A DNA stretch of 8,133 nucleotides from Chloroflexota bacterium. GTDB lineage: Bacteria; Chloroflexota; Limnocylindria; Limnocylindrales; CSP1-4. The DNA is taken from NCBI GenBank assembly GCA_021814735.1, contig JAKAHX010000056.1, positions 1 through 8,133 on the forward strand, in the 5' to 3' direction. The position numbers were made by a program, and so were the translations under genes. This document shows positions 1 to 8,065 of this stretch, one piece after another (the first letter of the stretch is position 1; each line of letters starts with the position of its first letter). The notes below the pieces were generated by a model that saw only the letters and a list, made by a program, of their open reading frames with translations, did no database searches and was not told the origin of the DNA.

Positions 1-272
1 AAGCCGGAATCCACCGCGTAGTTGAGATGGGAGAGGTTGACGAAGTGGCGCACCGCCTGCGGCTCGTCGAGCTCGGGGAGTGCCGGGCCCGCGGCCCGCA
101 GCTGTTCGGCAGGGATCCCCGCCAGAGCATCGGCCGGGGGGTGCGGGACGCGCGAGGTGCCCCGCCCGGGACGCGAGAGTTCGTCGAGGGTGGGCTGCAG
201 GACGGGACCGACGGCCGGACGCAGCGCGTGTGCGCGGGGCTCCCCGGTGGGGGACGCGGGCTGCACGCTCAT
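1..272 (-). CDS. gcvPB: Glycine dehydrogenase (decarboxylating) subunit 2, N-terminal part (runs off the window)
   Basis: Partial gene: 90 complete codons read leftward from an ATG at 272-270 and continue past base 1. The visible protein has a loose Pro/Ala-rich start (about residues 1-30), then the family's opening signature: an ELSRPGRG segment (about 31-38) and LPELDEPQAVRHFVNLSHLN near residues 65-84, followed by YAVDSGF. This matches GcvPB proteins just before their glycine-rich PLP region. In two-chain P-proteins this subunit carries the PLP-binding lysine, which lies outside the window. With GcvPA it forms the alpha2/beta2 enzyme that decarboxylates glycine and loads the aminomethyl group onto lipoyl-GcvH. 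The start is supported by GGAG at 283-280, 7 nt upstream, and by an ATGA overlap with the gcvPA stop (272-269), typical of translational coupling. The N-terminus ahead of ELSRPGRG is about 20 residues longer than I expect for the family. Confidence 0.93.
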   Translation of the reverse strand, partial: MSVQPASPTGEPRAHALRPAVGPVLQPTLDELSRPGRGTSRVPHPPADALAGIPAEQLRAAGPALPELDEPQAVRHFVNLSHLNYAVDSG

Positions 273-1630
273 GCCCCCACTCCTGCCATCACCTCGGCCA
301 GCGCCGCGGCGAACGCCGCGATCTCCTCGGCGCGCGTCACCTCGGTGGCGCACACGAGCAGCGCATCGCGCAGGACCGGGTCGTCCGGGAACCAGTCCGC
401 CAGCGGGAGCCCGGCCAGGATCCCCCGGTCGAGCAGCGCGGCGTGGACGCGACGGGCATTCGGGACGCGGACCGCGAACTCGTTGAGATATGGGCCGGCG
501 TGGACGCGCGGAGCCCCGGCCGCGGCCAGGGCGCGCTCCAGCTCGCGGGCCCGGGCGGCACCCAGCGCGGCCACGTCGCGCAGGCCGTGGGGCCCCATGG
601 TCGCCAGGTAGACCGTGGCGGCCAGCGCGCAGAGCGCCTGGTTGCTGCAGATGTTGCTGGCGGCGCGCTCCCGGCGGATGTCCTGCTCGCGCGCCCGGAG
701 CGTCATCACGAACGCGCGTCGCCCATCGACGTCCGTGGTGCGCCCCGCGAGGCGCCCCGGCACCTGGCGGGTGAGCGCGCTGGTGGCGGCGAGGATCCCG
801 AGGTACGGGCCACCGTAGGCGAGGGGCAGTCCAAGGGGCTGGCCCTCCCCCGCCGCGATGTCCGCGCCGTACGCACCCGGCGGGGCAAGCACCGCCAGGG
901 AGACCGGCTCCACGACCGCCACGAAGAGGGCGCCCGCGGCGTGCGCCAGGCGGGACCCCTCCGCCATCGGTTCCAGGATGCCCAGCGCGTTGGGCTGGGC
1001 GAGCAGCACCCCGGCCACCGGCCGGTCGGCCGCGCCGAGCGCCTGCTCGAGCGCCGCCAGGTCCGTGGCCCCGTCCGGGGCCAGGGGAACGGTCTCCACC
1101 GCGAACCTGCCGTCGTCGAGGTAGGTGCGCAGTGTGGCCGCGTACTGCGGGTGGAGCGCGGCGCTCACCAGGACCCGCGCGCGGCCGGTGGCGCGCAGGG
1201 CCATCAGCGCCGCCTCGGCGGTGGCGGTCGCCCCGTCGTAGTGCGACGCGCTCACCACGTCGAGCGCGGTCAGCTCCGCGAGCAGTGACTGGTACTCGTA
1301 GATGGTCTGCAGGGTGCCCTGGCTGATCTCCGGCTGGTAGGGGGTGTAGGCCGTGGCGAACTCGCCGCGCGCGACGATCTGGTCGACCGCCGCCGGCACG
1401 TAGTGGCGATAGACGCCGGCGCCAAGGAAGCTCGCCAGGTTCACCCGGTTGCGGGCGGCGAGGCCGCGCAGGCGCTCCGCCAGCTCGAGCTCGGGCTCCG
1501 GGCCGGGCAGGTCGAGGCCGTGGGCGCGCACCGCCGCGGGGATGTCGTCGAACAGCGCGTCGGCGGACGGGAGGCCGAGGGCGGCCAGCATCCGACCCCG
1601 GTCGGCCGGCGTGTGCGGCCCGTAGGGCAT
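269..1630 (-). CDS. gcvPA: Glycine dehydrogenase (decarboxylating) subunit 1
   Basis: Complete, 453 aa, the usual size for the N-terminal half-protein of two-chain glycine decarboxylase. The start MPYGPHTPADRGRMLAALG matches the family's opening (Y-P-T-x-x-D-x-x-x-ML). Further signatures are FLGAGVYRHYVPAAVD (about 84-99), the TAYTPYQPEISQGTLQTIYEYQ stretch at about 110-131, SHYDGATATAEAALMA (about 144-159) and ASNICSNQALCALAATVYL (about 322-340). The subunit has the PLP-enzyme fold but not the PLP lysine, which sits in GcvPB; together they release CO2 from glycine and pass the aminomethyl group to GcvH. It starts 4 nt after the gcvH stop, with GGAG at 1643-1640 inside the end of gcvH, and its TGA overlaps the gcvPB ATG. 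No frameshift or missing block is seen. Assignment is from recognised family motifs, not a database search. Confidence 0.96.
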   Translation of the reverse strand: MPYGPHTPADRGRMLAALGLPSADALFDDIPAAVRAHGLDLPGPEPELELAERLRGLAARNRVNLASFLGAGVYRHYVPAAVDQIVARGEFATAYTPYQPEISQGTLQTIYEYQSLLAELTALDVVSASHYDGATATAEAALMALRATGRARVLVSAALHPQYAATLRTYLDDGRFAVETVPLAPDGATDLAALEQALGAADRPVAGVLLAQPNALGILEPMAEGSRLAHAAGALFVAVVEPVSLAVLAPPGAYGADIAAGEGQPLGLPLAYGGPYLGILAATSALTRQVPGRLAGRTTDVDGRRAFVMTLRAREQDIRRERAASNICSNQALCALAATVYLATMGPHGLRDVAALGAARARELERALAAAGAPRVHAGPYLNEFAVRVPNARRVHAALLDRGILAGLPLADWFPDDPVLRDALLVCATEVTRAEEIAAFAAALAEVMAGVGA

Positions 1631-1634
1631 GGCG

Positions 1635-2021
1635 TCAGGCTCCGATCAGCGCGCGGTACGCGGCGGCGTCCTTGAGCTCGGTCGTCGCGCCCTCGTCGGC
1701 GATGCGGATGCGCATGATCCAGCCCTGGCCGTAGGGATCGCTGTCGATCAGCTCGGGGTGCGCGTTGAGCTCGCCGTTCACCTCCAGGACCTGGCCCGGA
1801 ACCGGCGCGAAGAGATCGCTCACCGCCTTGACGGATTCGACCACCCCGAACGCCTCGGCGCGCTCGAGCGTGCGACCGACCTGCGGAAGCTCCACGAAGA
1901 CCACGTCGCCGAGCTGCTCGGCGGCATAGGCGGTGATCCCGACCACGCCGGTGTCGCCCTCCACCCGCAGCCACTCGTGATCGTCGGTGTAGAGGAGACC
2001 CTCCCTCACGTCCACGTCCAT
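1635..2021 (-). CDS. gcvH: Glycine cleavage system H protein (lipoyl carrier)
   Basis: 128 aa from ATG 2021, normal for GcvH. It opens with LLYTDDHEWLRVEGDTGVVG, the hallmark N-terminus, then GITAYAAEQLGDVVFVELP (about 28-46), and the lipoylation site VESVKAVSD with Lys65 as the residue expected to carry lipoate. The C-terminal half has the conserved LNAHPELIDSDPYGQGWIM (about 85-103). The lipoyl arm shuttles the aminomethyl group from the P-protein to GcvT and is reoxidised by the L-protein, which is not encoded here. It starts 34 nt after the gcvT stop and ends 4 nt before gcvPA. The start is uncertain by two codons: AGGGAG (2027-2022) abuts the ATG with no spacer, but lies 6 nt from an in-frame GTG at 2015-2013, which may be the true start (126 aa). 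A longer in-frame extension overlapping gcvT has no family similarity and is rejected. Confidence 0.96.
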   Translation of the reverse strand: MDVDVREGLLYTDDHEWLRVEGDTGVVGITAYAAEQLGDVVFVELPQVGRTLERAEAFGVVESVKAVSDLFAPVPGQVLEVNGELNAHPELIDSDPYGQGWIMRIRIADEGATTELKDAAAYRALIGA

Positions 2022-2027
2022 CTCCCT
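2022..2027 (-). promoter_or_regulatory. Shine-Dalgarno that decides the gcvH start
   Basis: AGGGAG on the minus strand directly abuts the ATG at 2021-2019, too close for normal initiation. It has a good 6-nt spacing to the in-frame GTG at 2015-2013. This favours GTG initiation (MREGLL... is not used; the protein would begin with the third residue, V read as fMet). No other SD-like sequence is visible at a better distance to the ATG. Confidence 0.5.
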
Positions 2028-2055
2028 GTAGGCACTCTGCTGGTCCGCCCCGTCG

Positions 2056-3153
2056 TCAGGCCGGGCGGTGGTAGAAGGGAAGCGGCACGACCTCGGCCGG
2101 CACGCGCGATTCCCGGATGCCGATCTCGAGCATCGTACCCGCCTCGGTGGCGTCCGCGGGCACGTAGGCCATCGCGATCGGCTCGCCCAGCGTCGGCGAC
2201 TGGGTGCCGCTGGTGACGGACCCGACCGCCTCGACGCTCCCCGCGCGGAAGACCGGGTAGCCGTGGCGGGCGATCCCGCGGCCGCGCACCACGAGGCCCA
2301 CGAGCGCCTTCGACCGCCCACGCTCCTGGGCCGCCGCGAGCGCCGCGCGACCCACGAAGTCGCCCGGCTTCGAGAGCTTGACCACCCGCCCGAGCCCCGC
2401 ATCGAAGGGCGTGGTGTCGCGCCCGAGCTCGTTGCCGTAGAGAGGCATCCCGGCCTCCAGGCGCAGCGTGTCGCGCGCGCCGAGACCGGCCGGGATCACG
2501 CCCTGCGGGAGGCCGGCAGCGAGGAGGGCGTCGAAGACCGGGATGCCCGCCTCCCAGTCGACGAAGCACTCGAACCCGTCCTCGCCGGTGTAGCCGGTGC
2601 GGGCCACCAGGGCGGGGATCCCGGCCACGTGCCCCTCGGCGATGGCGTAGTAGCGCAAGGCGCCCAGGTCCACGTCGGTGAGGGGCGTCAGCACGCCGAC
2701 CGCGCGCGGACCCTGGATGGCCACCAGCGAGGTGCGCAGGGAGGCGTCGTCGAGGGCGGCGTCGAAGCCAGCCAGGCGGGCACGCAGCTCGTCCGCCACC
2801 ACCGCGGCATTGCCGGCGTTCGCCACCACCAGGAAGTGGTCGGCCGCCAGGCGGTACACGATGAGATCGTCGATCACGCCGCCGTCGGGCGCGCAGATCA
2901 TGGAGTAGTGCGCCCGTCTGACGGCGAGCGCCGGCGGGTCGGTGACCAGCGCGTAGGCGAGCGCCGCACCCGCCTCCGCGCCGCGCACGTGCAGCTCCCC
3001 CATGTGCGAGAGGTCGAAGACGCCGGCCCGCCCCCGCACGGCGCGGTGCTCCTCGACGATCCCGCTGTACTGGAGGGGCATCTCCCAGCCCGCGAACTCG
3101 ACCATGCGCGCACCCAGCGCGCGATGCCGCTCGAGCAGCGCCGTGGCCCGCAT
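2056..3153 (-). CDS. gcvT: Aminomethyltransferase (glycine cleavage T protein)
   Basis: Complete, 365 aa, typical length. GcvT takes the aminomethyl group from GcvH, releases ammonia and makes 5,10-methylene-tetrahydrofolate. Conserved blocks in order: EFAGWEMPLQYSGIVEEHRA (19-38), GVFDLSHMGELHVRG (44-58), IDDLIVYRL (94-102) holding the aspartate pair 95/96 that corresponds to the known catalytic Asp region, FLVVANAGN (107-115), IQGPRA (146-151), ARTGYTGEDGFE (184-195), ARDTLRLEAGMPLYGNEL (226-243) and the C-terminal barrel segment GSVTSGTQSPTLGEPIAMAYV (311-331). GGGGAG (3168-3163) lies 9 nt before the ATG, supporting the start. It is 28 nt downstream of the NUDIX gene and 34 nt upstream of gcvH, so it is probably internal to a longer transcript. 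Nothing looks damaged. Confidence 0.97.
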   Translation of the reverse strand: MRATALLERHRALGARMVEFAGWEMPLQYSGIVEEHRAVRGRAGVFDLSHMGELHVRGAEAGAALAYALVTDPPALAVRRAHYSMICAPDGGVIDDLIVYRLAADHFLVVANAGNAAVVADELRARLAGFDAALDDASLRTSLVAIQGPRAVGVLTPLTDVDLGALRYYAIAEGHVAGIPALVARTGYTGEDGFECFVDWEAGIPVFDALLAAGLPQGVIPAGLGARDTLRLEAGMPLYGNELGRDTTPFDAGLGRVVKLSKPGDFVGRAALAAAQERGRSKALVGLVVRGRGIARHGYPVFRAGSVEAVGSVTSGTQSPTLGEPIAMAYVPADATEAGTMLEIGIRESRVPAEVVPLPFYHRPA

Positions 3154-3181
3154 CTGCGCTCTCTCCCCGGCGGCGCGCGAA

Positions 3182-3613
3182 TCAGGCCGCGCCGCGCTCC
3201 CGGAGCGCGTCGATCGCTGGTCGCGCCCGTTCGACGATCTCGCGCTCGGTCTCGAACTTCAACAGGTGCGCCGCCTCCTCCAACGGCACCCAGCGGACCT
3301 CCTCGAACTCGTAGTCGTGGTTCGCCAGGTCCCCCCCGGTCGCGACCATCAGGTAGAAATGCACGGTCTTGTCCACCCGCGCGCCCGACTGGACGAAGGA
3401 GTAGTGGATCGATCCGACCGGCTCGACGATGTGGACCGCCAGGCCGGTCTCCTCGGCCACTTCCCGGAGCGCGGTCGTCTCGACGGCTTCGCCCTCGGCA
3501 GGGGTCCCCTTGGGCAGCACCCAGGCGGATCCCTCGTGCGGTCGCACGCGGCGGCCGAGCACGATCTCGGGCCCGCCCTCCACGATGCGGATCACCAGGC
3601 CCCCCGCGGACAT
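3182..3613 (-). CDS. NUDIX hydrolase, Ap4A-hydrolase/MutT-like
   Basis: 143 aa from ATG 3613, a minimal single-domain NUDIX protein. The Nudix box GX5EX7REUXEEXGU is perfect: Gly36, Glu42, Arg50-Glu51, Glu54-Glu55, Gly57-Leu58. It is preceded by WVLPKG (31-36), common in diadenosine-tetraphosphate hydrolases and related NUDIX enzymes. The segments KTVHFYLM (82-89) and HDYEFEEVRWVPLEEA (99-114) also fit that group. The family hydrolyses nucleoside diphosphates linked to another moiety using a divalent metal held by the box glutamates; the substrate cannot be read from sequence. The start is moderately sure: no clear SD precedes the ATG, and an in-frame GTG at 3622-3620 would add three residues. 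The frame stays open far upstream, but that stretch is out of frame with the DUF2520 gene and looks non-coding. It lies 28 nt upstream of gcvT; a folate-pathway role (dihydroneopterin triphosphate) is possible but unsupported. Confidence 0.92.
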   Translation of the reverse strand: MSAGGLVIRIVEGGPEIVLGRRVRPHEGSAWVLPKGTPAEGEAVETTALREVAEETGLAVHIVEPVGSIHYSFVQSGARVDKTVHFYLMVATGGDLANHDYEFEEVRWVPLEEAAHLLKFETEREIVERARPAIDALRERGAA

Positions 3614-3651
3614 GGCCTGCACGGGGGGACGAGGTTCGGTCCCCGGGCGCC

Positions 3652-3975
3652 TCACCGGCGCCACGGCGCCGCGCGGAGTGGCGCGAGCGTGCGGCGCGTC
3701 ACGGTATCCCCGGTCCAGTGCAGCACCGGCTCGCGTCGCAGCAGCCCGGTGGTGCGGGAACGGGGCGCCTCGATGGTCATCCCGCGATCGTCCCGGAGGT
3801 CCATGCGCCGGCCGGCACGCCACGGTGCCAAGGCACCCGGGATCATGCCCGTCGCCAGGTGGTGGAGTCCCAGGCGCGCCTCGCGCCCCTGCGCGCCGGG
3901 GGCCACGAAGCGCGGCATCAGTCGTGCGGATCGCCCGGGAGCGAGGCTGTGCTGCATGCCGTCTATGGTACCCAC
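3652..3975 (-). CDS. Small Arg-rich hypothetical protein
   Basis: Not recognised. The frame gives 107 aa from a GTG at 3975 that directly follows the upstream gene's TGA (TGAGTG), or 101 aa from the ATG at 3957-3955, which I slightly prefer as the conventional codon; neither start has a convincing SD. By hand count, the 101-aa form has about 87% G/C in third codon position and a more balanced second position, as in the neighbouring genes. It also fills the gap between two same-strand genes exactly. The protein has 19 Arg, no Lys and 7 acidic residues, two Trp-Arg ends (WRAGRR in the middle, PWRR at the C-terminus), and no signal peptide, membrane segment, Cys/His cluster or motif I know. Arg-rich, Lys-free composition is also what spurious ORFs look like in GC-rich DNA, so it could be non-coding or a degraded remnant. 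It ends 38 nt before the NUDIX start. Confidence 0.45.
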   Translation of the reverse strand: MGTIDGMQHSLAPGRSARLMPRFVAPGAQGREARLGLHHLATGMIPGALAPWRAGRRMDLRDDRGMTIEAPRSRTTGLLRREPVLHWTGDTVTRRTLAPLRAAPWRR

Positions 3976-5079
3976 TCAACCGAGCGCTGCAAGCAAGGCG
4001 AGCACCGCAGCGGCGCGATCGGCGGGAAGGTCGCCGCGCGCCATCGCCATGGCCACCGCCCGGCGTACCAGGGCCACGTACACGGGGAGCGCATCGGGCG
4101 CCCGGTCCTGCAGGGCCCCCAGGTGCGCGCGGAGCGTGCCGAGGTCCCCGCGGACTACGGGCCCGGTGAGCGCCGCCTGCGTGCCCAGCGCCCCGGCATG
4201 GTCGAGCCCCTGCCGCGCAAGGTCGAGGTACGTGTCCAGCGCGGCCGCATCGTCCAGCCCCGCGGCGACGCCGAGTTCCCGGATGGTGTCCAGCAGCGCG
4301 ACCAGTCCGCCCGCCGCCAGGACGGCAGCCGCGTGATGGAGGGCCTTGCCGGCGGCCGTCATCCGCACGGGGCGGGCACCGAGCGCCTCCGCCAGCTCCG
4401 AGAGCAGCGGGAGCAACGGCTCGTCGCCCTCGATCGCGATCACCGAGCCGGGCAGCGCGGCCAGGGCCGCCTCCAGGCCGGCGAACGCCACCAGGGGGTG
4501 GAAGCTCCCCGCCTCGGTGCCGGCCGCCATCGCGGGCGCGAGGACGGACGACGGCAGCACCCCGCTGGTGTGGACGATCGCCTGGCCGCTGTAGAGGCGC
4601 ATCTGCGCGGCGACCTCCGCGACGGCGTCGTCGGGCACGGTCAGGAAGACGAGATCCGCCTGGTCGAGCACCGCCTGGGGTTCGGCGTAGGCACGAGCGC
4701 CGGGCACGAGCGCGGCGAAGCGGTCCCGGCGCGCCGGATCGCGGGACGCCACGGCCGGGACCGGCCATCCGGCGCGCCGCAGCGCGACCGCCAGCGCGGT
4801 CCCCACCCGGCCGGCCCCGACGAAGCCGAGCCGCGGCAGGTGTGCGTCGGTCTCCGGGAGGCCGTGCGGCACCGGAGCGGTGCCCGTGCCGGGAGGGGGT
4901 TCGGCCGCGGTACCGGCGTGGAGCTCCGATCCGGGTCCCGGCGCGTGCGTGGTCCCGGGCGCGGTATCCGGCGCGGTCGCGGCGTGGGGCCGCGGTTCCA
5001 GCCCCGGCCCGGGCGCGGCGCCGGCGTCGCCTGCCGGCACCGTCGGCCGGCCGGCTCTCCCGCCCCACCACGAACGCAT
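3976..5079 (-). CDS. Rossmann-like / DUF2520 domain protein (predicted NAD(P)-dependent oxidoreductase)
   Basis: 367 aa from ATG 5079. Residues 1-82 are Ala/Pro/Gly/Thr-rich and low in complexity, probably disordered. A Rossmann domain follows: LGFVGAGRVGTALAVALRRAG (84-104) with the GxGxxG dinucleotide loop, ASRDP (111-115) after the second strand, ADLVFLTVPDDAV (141-153), IVHTSGVLPSSVLAP (168-182) and GSFHPLVAFA (191-200). A helical C-terminal domain then carries AAGKALHHAAAVLAAGGLVAL (242-262) and LTGPVVRGDLGTL (304-316), as in DUF2520 proteins. These resemble ketopantoate reductase/6-phosphogluconate dehydrogenase folds and are often near pantothenate genes in other bacteria (family knowledge); their reaction is not settled, and no pan gene is visible here. 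The start is chosen from AGGGGAG (5092-5086), 6 nt upstream. In-frame GTG 5199 or ATG 5127 lack a good SD; GTG 4872 would remove most of the linker (298 aa) but also lacks one. It is first in the minus-strand cluster. Confidence 0.88.
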   Translation of the reverse strand: MRSWWGGRAGRPTVPAGDAGAAPGPGLEPRPHAATAPDTAPGTTHAPGPGSELHAGTAAEPPPGTGTAPVPHGLPETDAHLPRLGFVGAGRVGTALAVALRRAGWPVPAVASRDPARRDRFAALVPGARAYAEPQAVLDQADLVFLTVPDDAVAEVAAQMRLYSGQAIVHTSGVLPSSVLAPAMAAGTEAGSFHPLVAFAGLEAALAALPGSVIAIEGDEPLLPLLSELAEALGARPVRMTAAGKALHHAAAVLAAGGLVALLDTIRELGVAAGLDDAAALDTYLDLARQGLDHAGALGTQAALTGPVVRGDLGTLRAHLGALQDRAPDALPVYVALVRRAVAMAMARGDLPADRAAAVLALLAALG

Positions 5080-5127
5080 GCCACTCTCCCCTGCCGTGTC
5101 GAGGGGTCGATCGTAATCCGCGCACAT

Positions 5128-5153
5128 CGTCCCGCGCGGGCCACGCGGCGCGC
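5128..5153. repeat. 26-bp direct repeat, copy 1
   Basis: Identical over 26 bp to 5203-5228, offset 75 bp. It starts CGTCCCGCGCGGG, whose last 10 bases (5131-5140, CCCGCGCGGG) are a perfect palindrome, and ends GCGGCGCGC. The flanks of the two copies diverge at once on both sides. It lies in the leader or promoter zone of the DUF2520 gene. Confidence 0.85.
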
Positions 5154-5202
5154 TGCGTGCATGACAGCGTGCCGCCCGGGGCGTGCCGAGCCTGGTCACG
5201 TC

Positions 5203-5228
5203 CGTCCCGCGCGGGCCACGCGGCGCGC
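5203..5228. repeat. 26-bp direct repeat, copy 2
   Basis: Exact second copy of 5128-5153, including the 10-bp palindrome (5206-5215). It lies about 34 bp upstream of the candidate acnA -10, the place where an activator or repressor site would act on acnA. Duplication without function is equally possible. Confidence 0.85.
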
Positions 5229-5238
5229 GTCTGCCCGG

Positions 5239-5267
5239 TCCGTGGGCCGGCGGCCACGGGCTATACT
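5239..5267 (+). promoter_or_regulatory. Candidate acnA promoter (-10 TATACT)
   Basis: TATACT at 5262-5267 differs from the sigma-70-type -10 consensus at one base and stands out in very GC-rich sequence. A -35 at the standard 17-bp spacing (5239-5244, TCCGTG) matches poorly, so the promoter would be weak or activator-dependent. A transcription start near 5274 would give a leader of about 85 nt before acnA. Confidence 0.45.
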
Positions 5268-5274
5268 CGTGGCC
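5252..5274. promoter_or_regulatory. Operator-like inverted repeat over the candidate -10
   Basis: Perfect 7-bp arms GGCCACG (5252-5258) and CGTGGCC (5268-5274) flank a 9-nt spacer that contains TATACT. A second, overlapping dyad CCGTGG (5240-5245) / CCACGG (5254-5259) covers the -35 zone. GGCCACG also occurs inside both 26-bp repeats. Binding here would block RNA polymerase, so a repressor site is the natural reading, but GGCCACG is not rare in coding sequence of this window. Confidence 0.35.
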
Positions 5275-5342
5275 TTCGTACGTCTCGACCCGAGGCGGGC
5301 GCTCCCGTCAGGTGCCGATGAGCCGCGCCGATCCGCGCGGTT

Positions 5343-5349
5343 GGGAGGT
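5343..5349 (+). promoter_or_regulatory. acnA ribosome binding site
   Basis: GGGAGGT ends 9 nt before the ATG at 5359 and fixes the acnA start within a frame that is open for several kilobases upstream. An out-of-frame ATG at 5318 begins a 43-codon frame overlapping the acnA start; it has no comparable SD. Confidence 0.75.
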
Positions 5350-5358
5350 TCGAGCACC

Positions 5359-8011
<2,653 letters not shown>

Positions 8012-8037
<26 letters not shown>

Positions 8038-8065
8038 GATCGCCGCGGCACGGGCACCTCGCGGG
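8012..8065 (+). terminator. Possible GC-rich hairpin spanning the acnA stop
   Basis: CCCGCGAGG (8012-8020) and CCTCGCGGG (8057-8065) are perfect 9-bp complements with a 36-nt loop that includes the TGA. The right arm can alternatively pair with CCCGCGCGAGG (8081-8091) with a 2-nt bulge. No T-run follows, so it is not a classical intrinsic terminator; transcript-end stabilisation or chance in GC-rich DNA are alternatives. Confidence 0.25.

Larger units (their letters stand above)
5080..5358. other. Divergent intergenic region between the DUF2520 gene and acnA
   Basis: 279 nt with no convincing gene. It should contain both outward promoters. It holds a 26-bp direct repeat (two copies), GCGTGC motifs at 5155, 5167 and 5181 (the latter two extending to GCGTGCCG), a candidate acnA -10 with a symmetric element over it, and an acnA leader of about 85 nt. 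On the minus strand, TACGAT (5115-5110) is a weak -10 candidate for the DUF2520 gene (4 of 6 consensus bases) with no recognisable -35. No glycine riboswitch, T-box or tRNA is apparent. Confidence 0.6.

Noticed and set aside
80..1288. A 402-codon plus-strand frame antisense to gcvPA/gcvPB
   Set aside because: Mirror frame of a conserved gene with no recognisable domain.
1635..2402. A 255-aa version of GcvH with a long N-terminal extension
   Set aside because: The extra part overlaps gcvT in another frame and has no similarity to GcvH; the family N-terminus begins at about residue 8 of the short form.
3154..3181. A glycine riboswitch ahead of gcvT
   Set aside because: Only 28 nt separate NUDIX and gcvT, far too short. 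The 5080-5358 leader also shows no recognisable tandem glycine aptamer by eye; a covariance-model search would settle it.
3182..5257. A 691-codon minus-strand frame fusing upstream sequence to the NUDIX domain
   Set aside because: Upstream of 3613 it is out of frame with the well-supported DUF2520 gene and has shadow-like composition; the NUDIX domain is complete from ATG 3613.
5139..5274. GGCCACG as a genome-specific regulatory motif
   Set aside because: Although it occurs four times in this interval, two are from the 26-bp duplication and the same heptamer appears several times in coding sequence of the window; only its paired arrangement over the -10 is kept as a finding.
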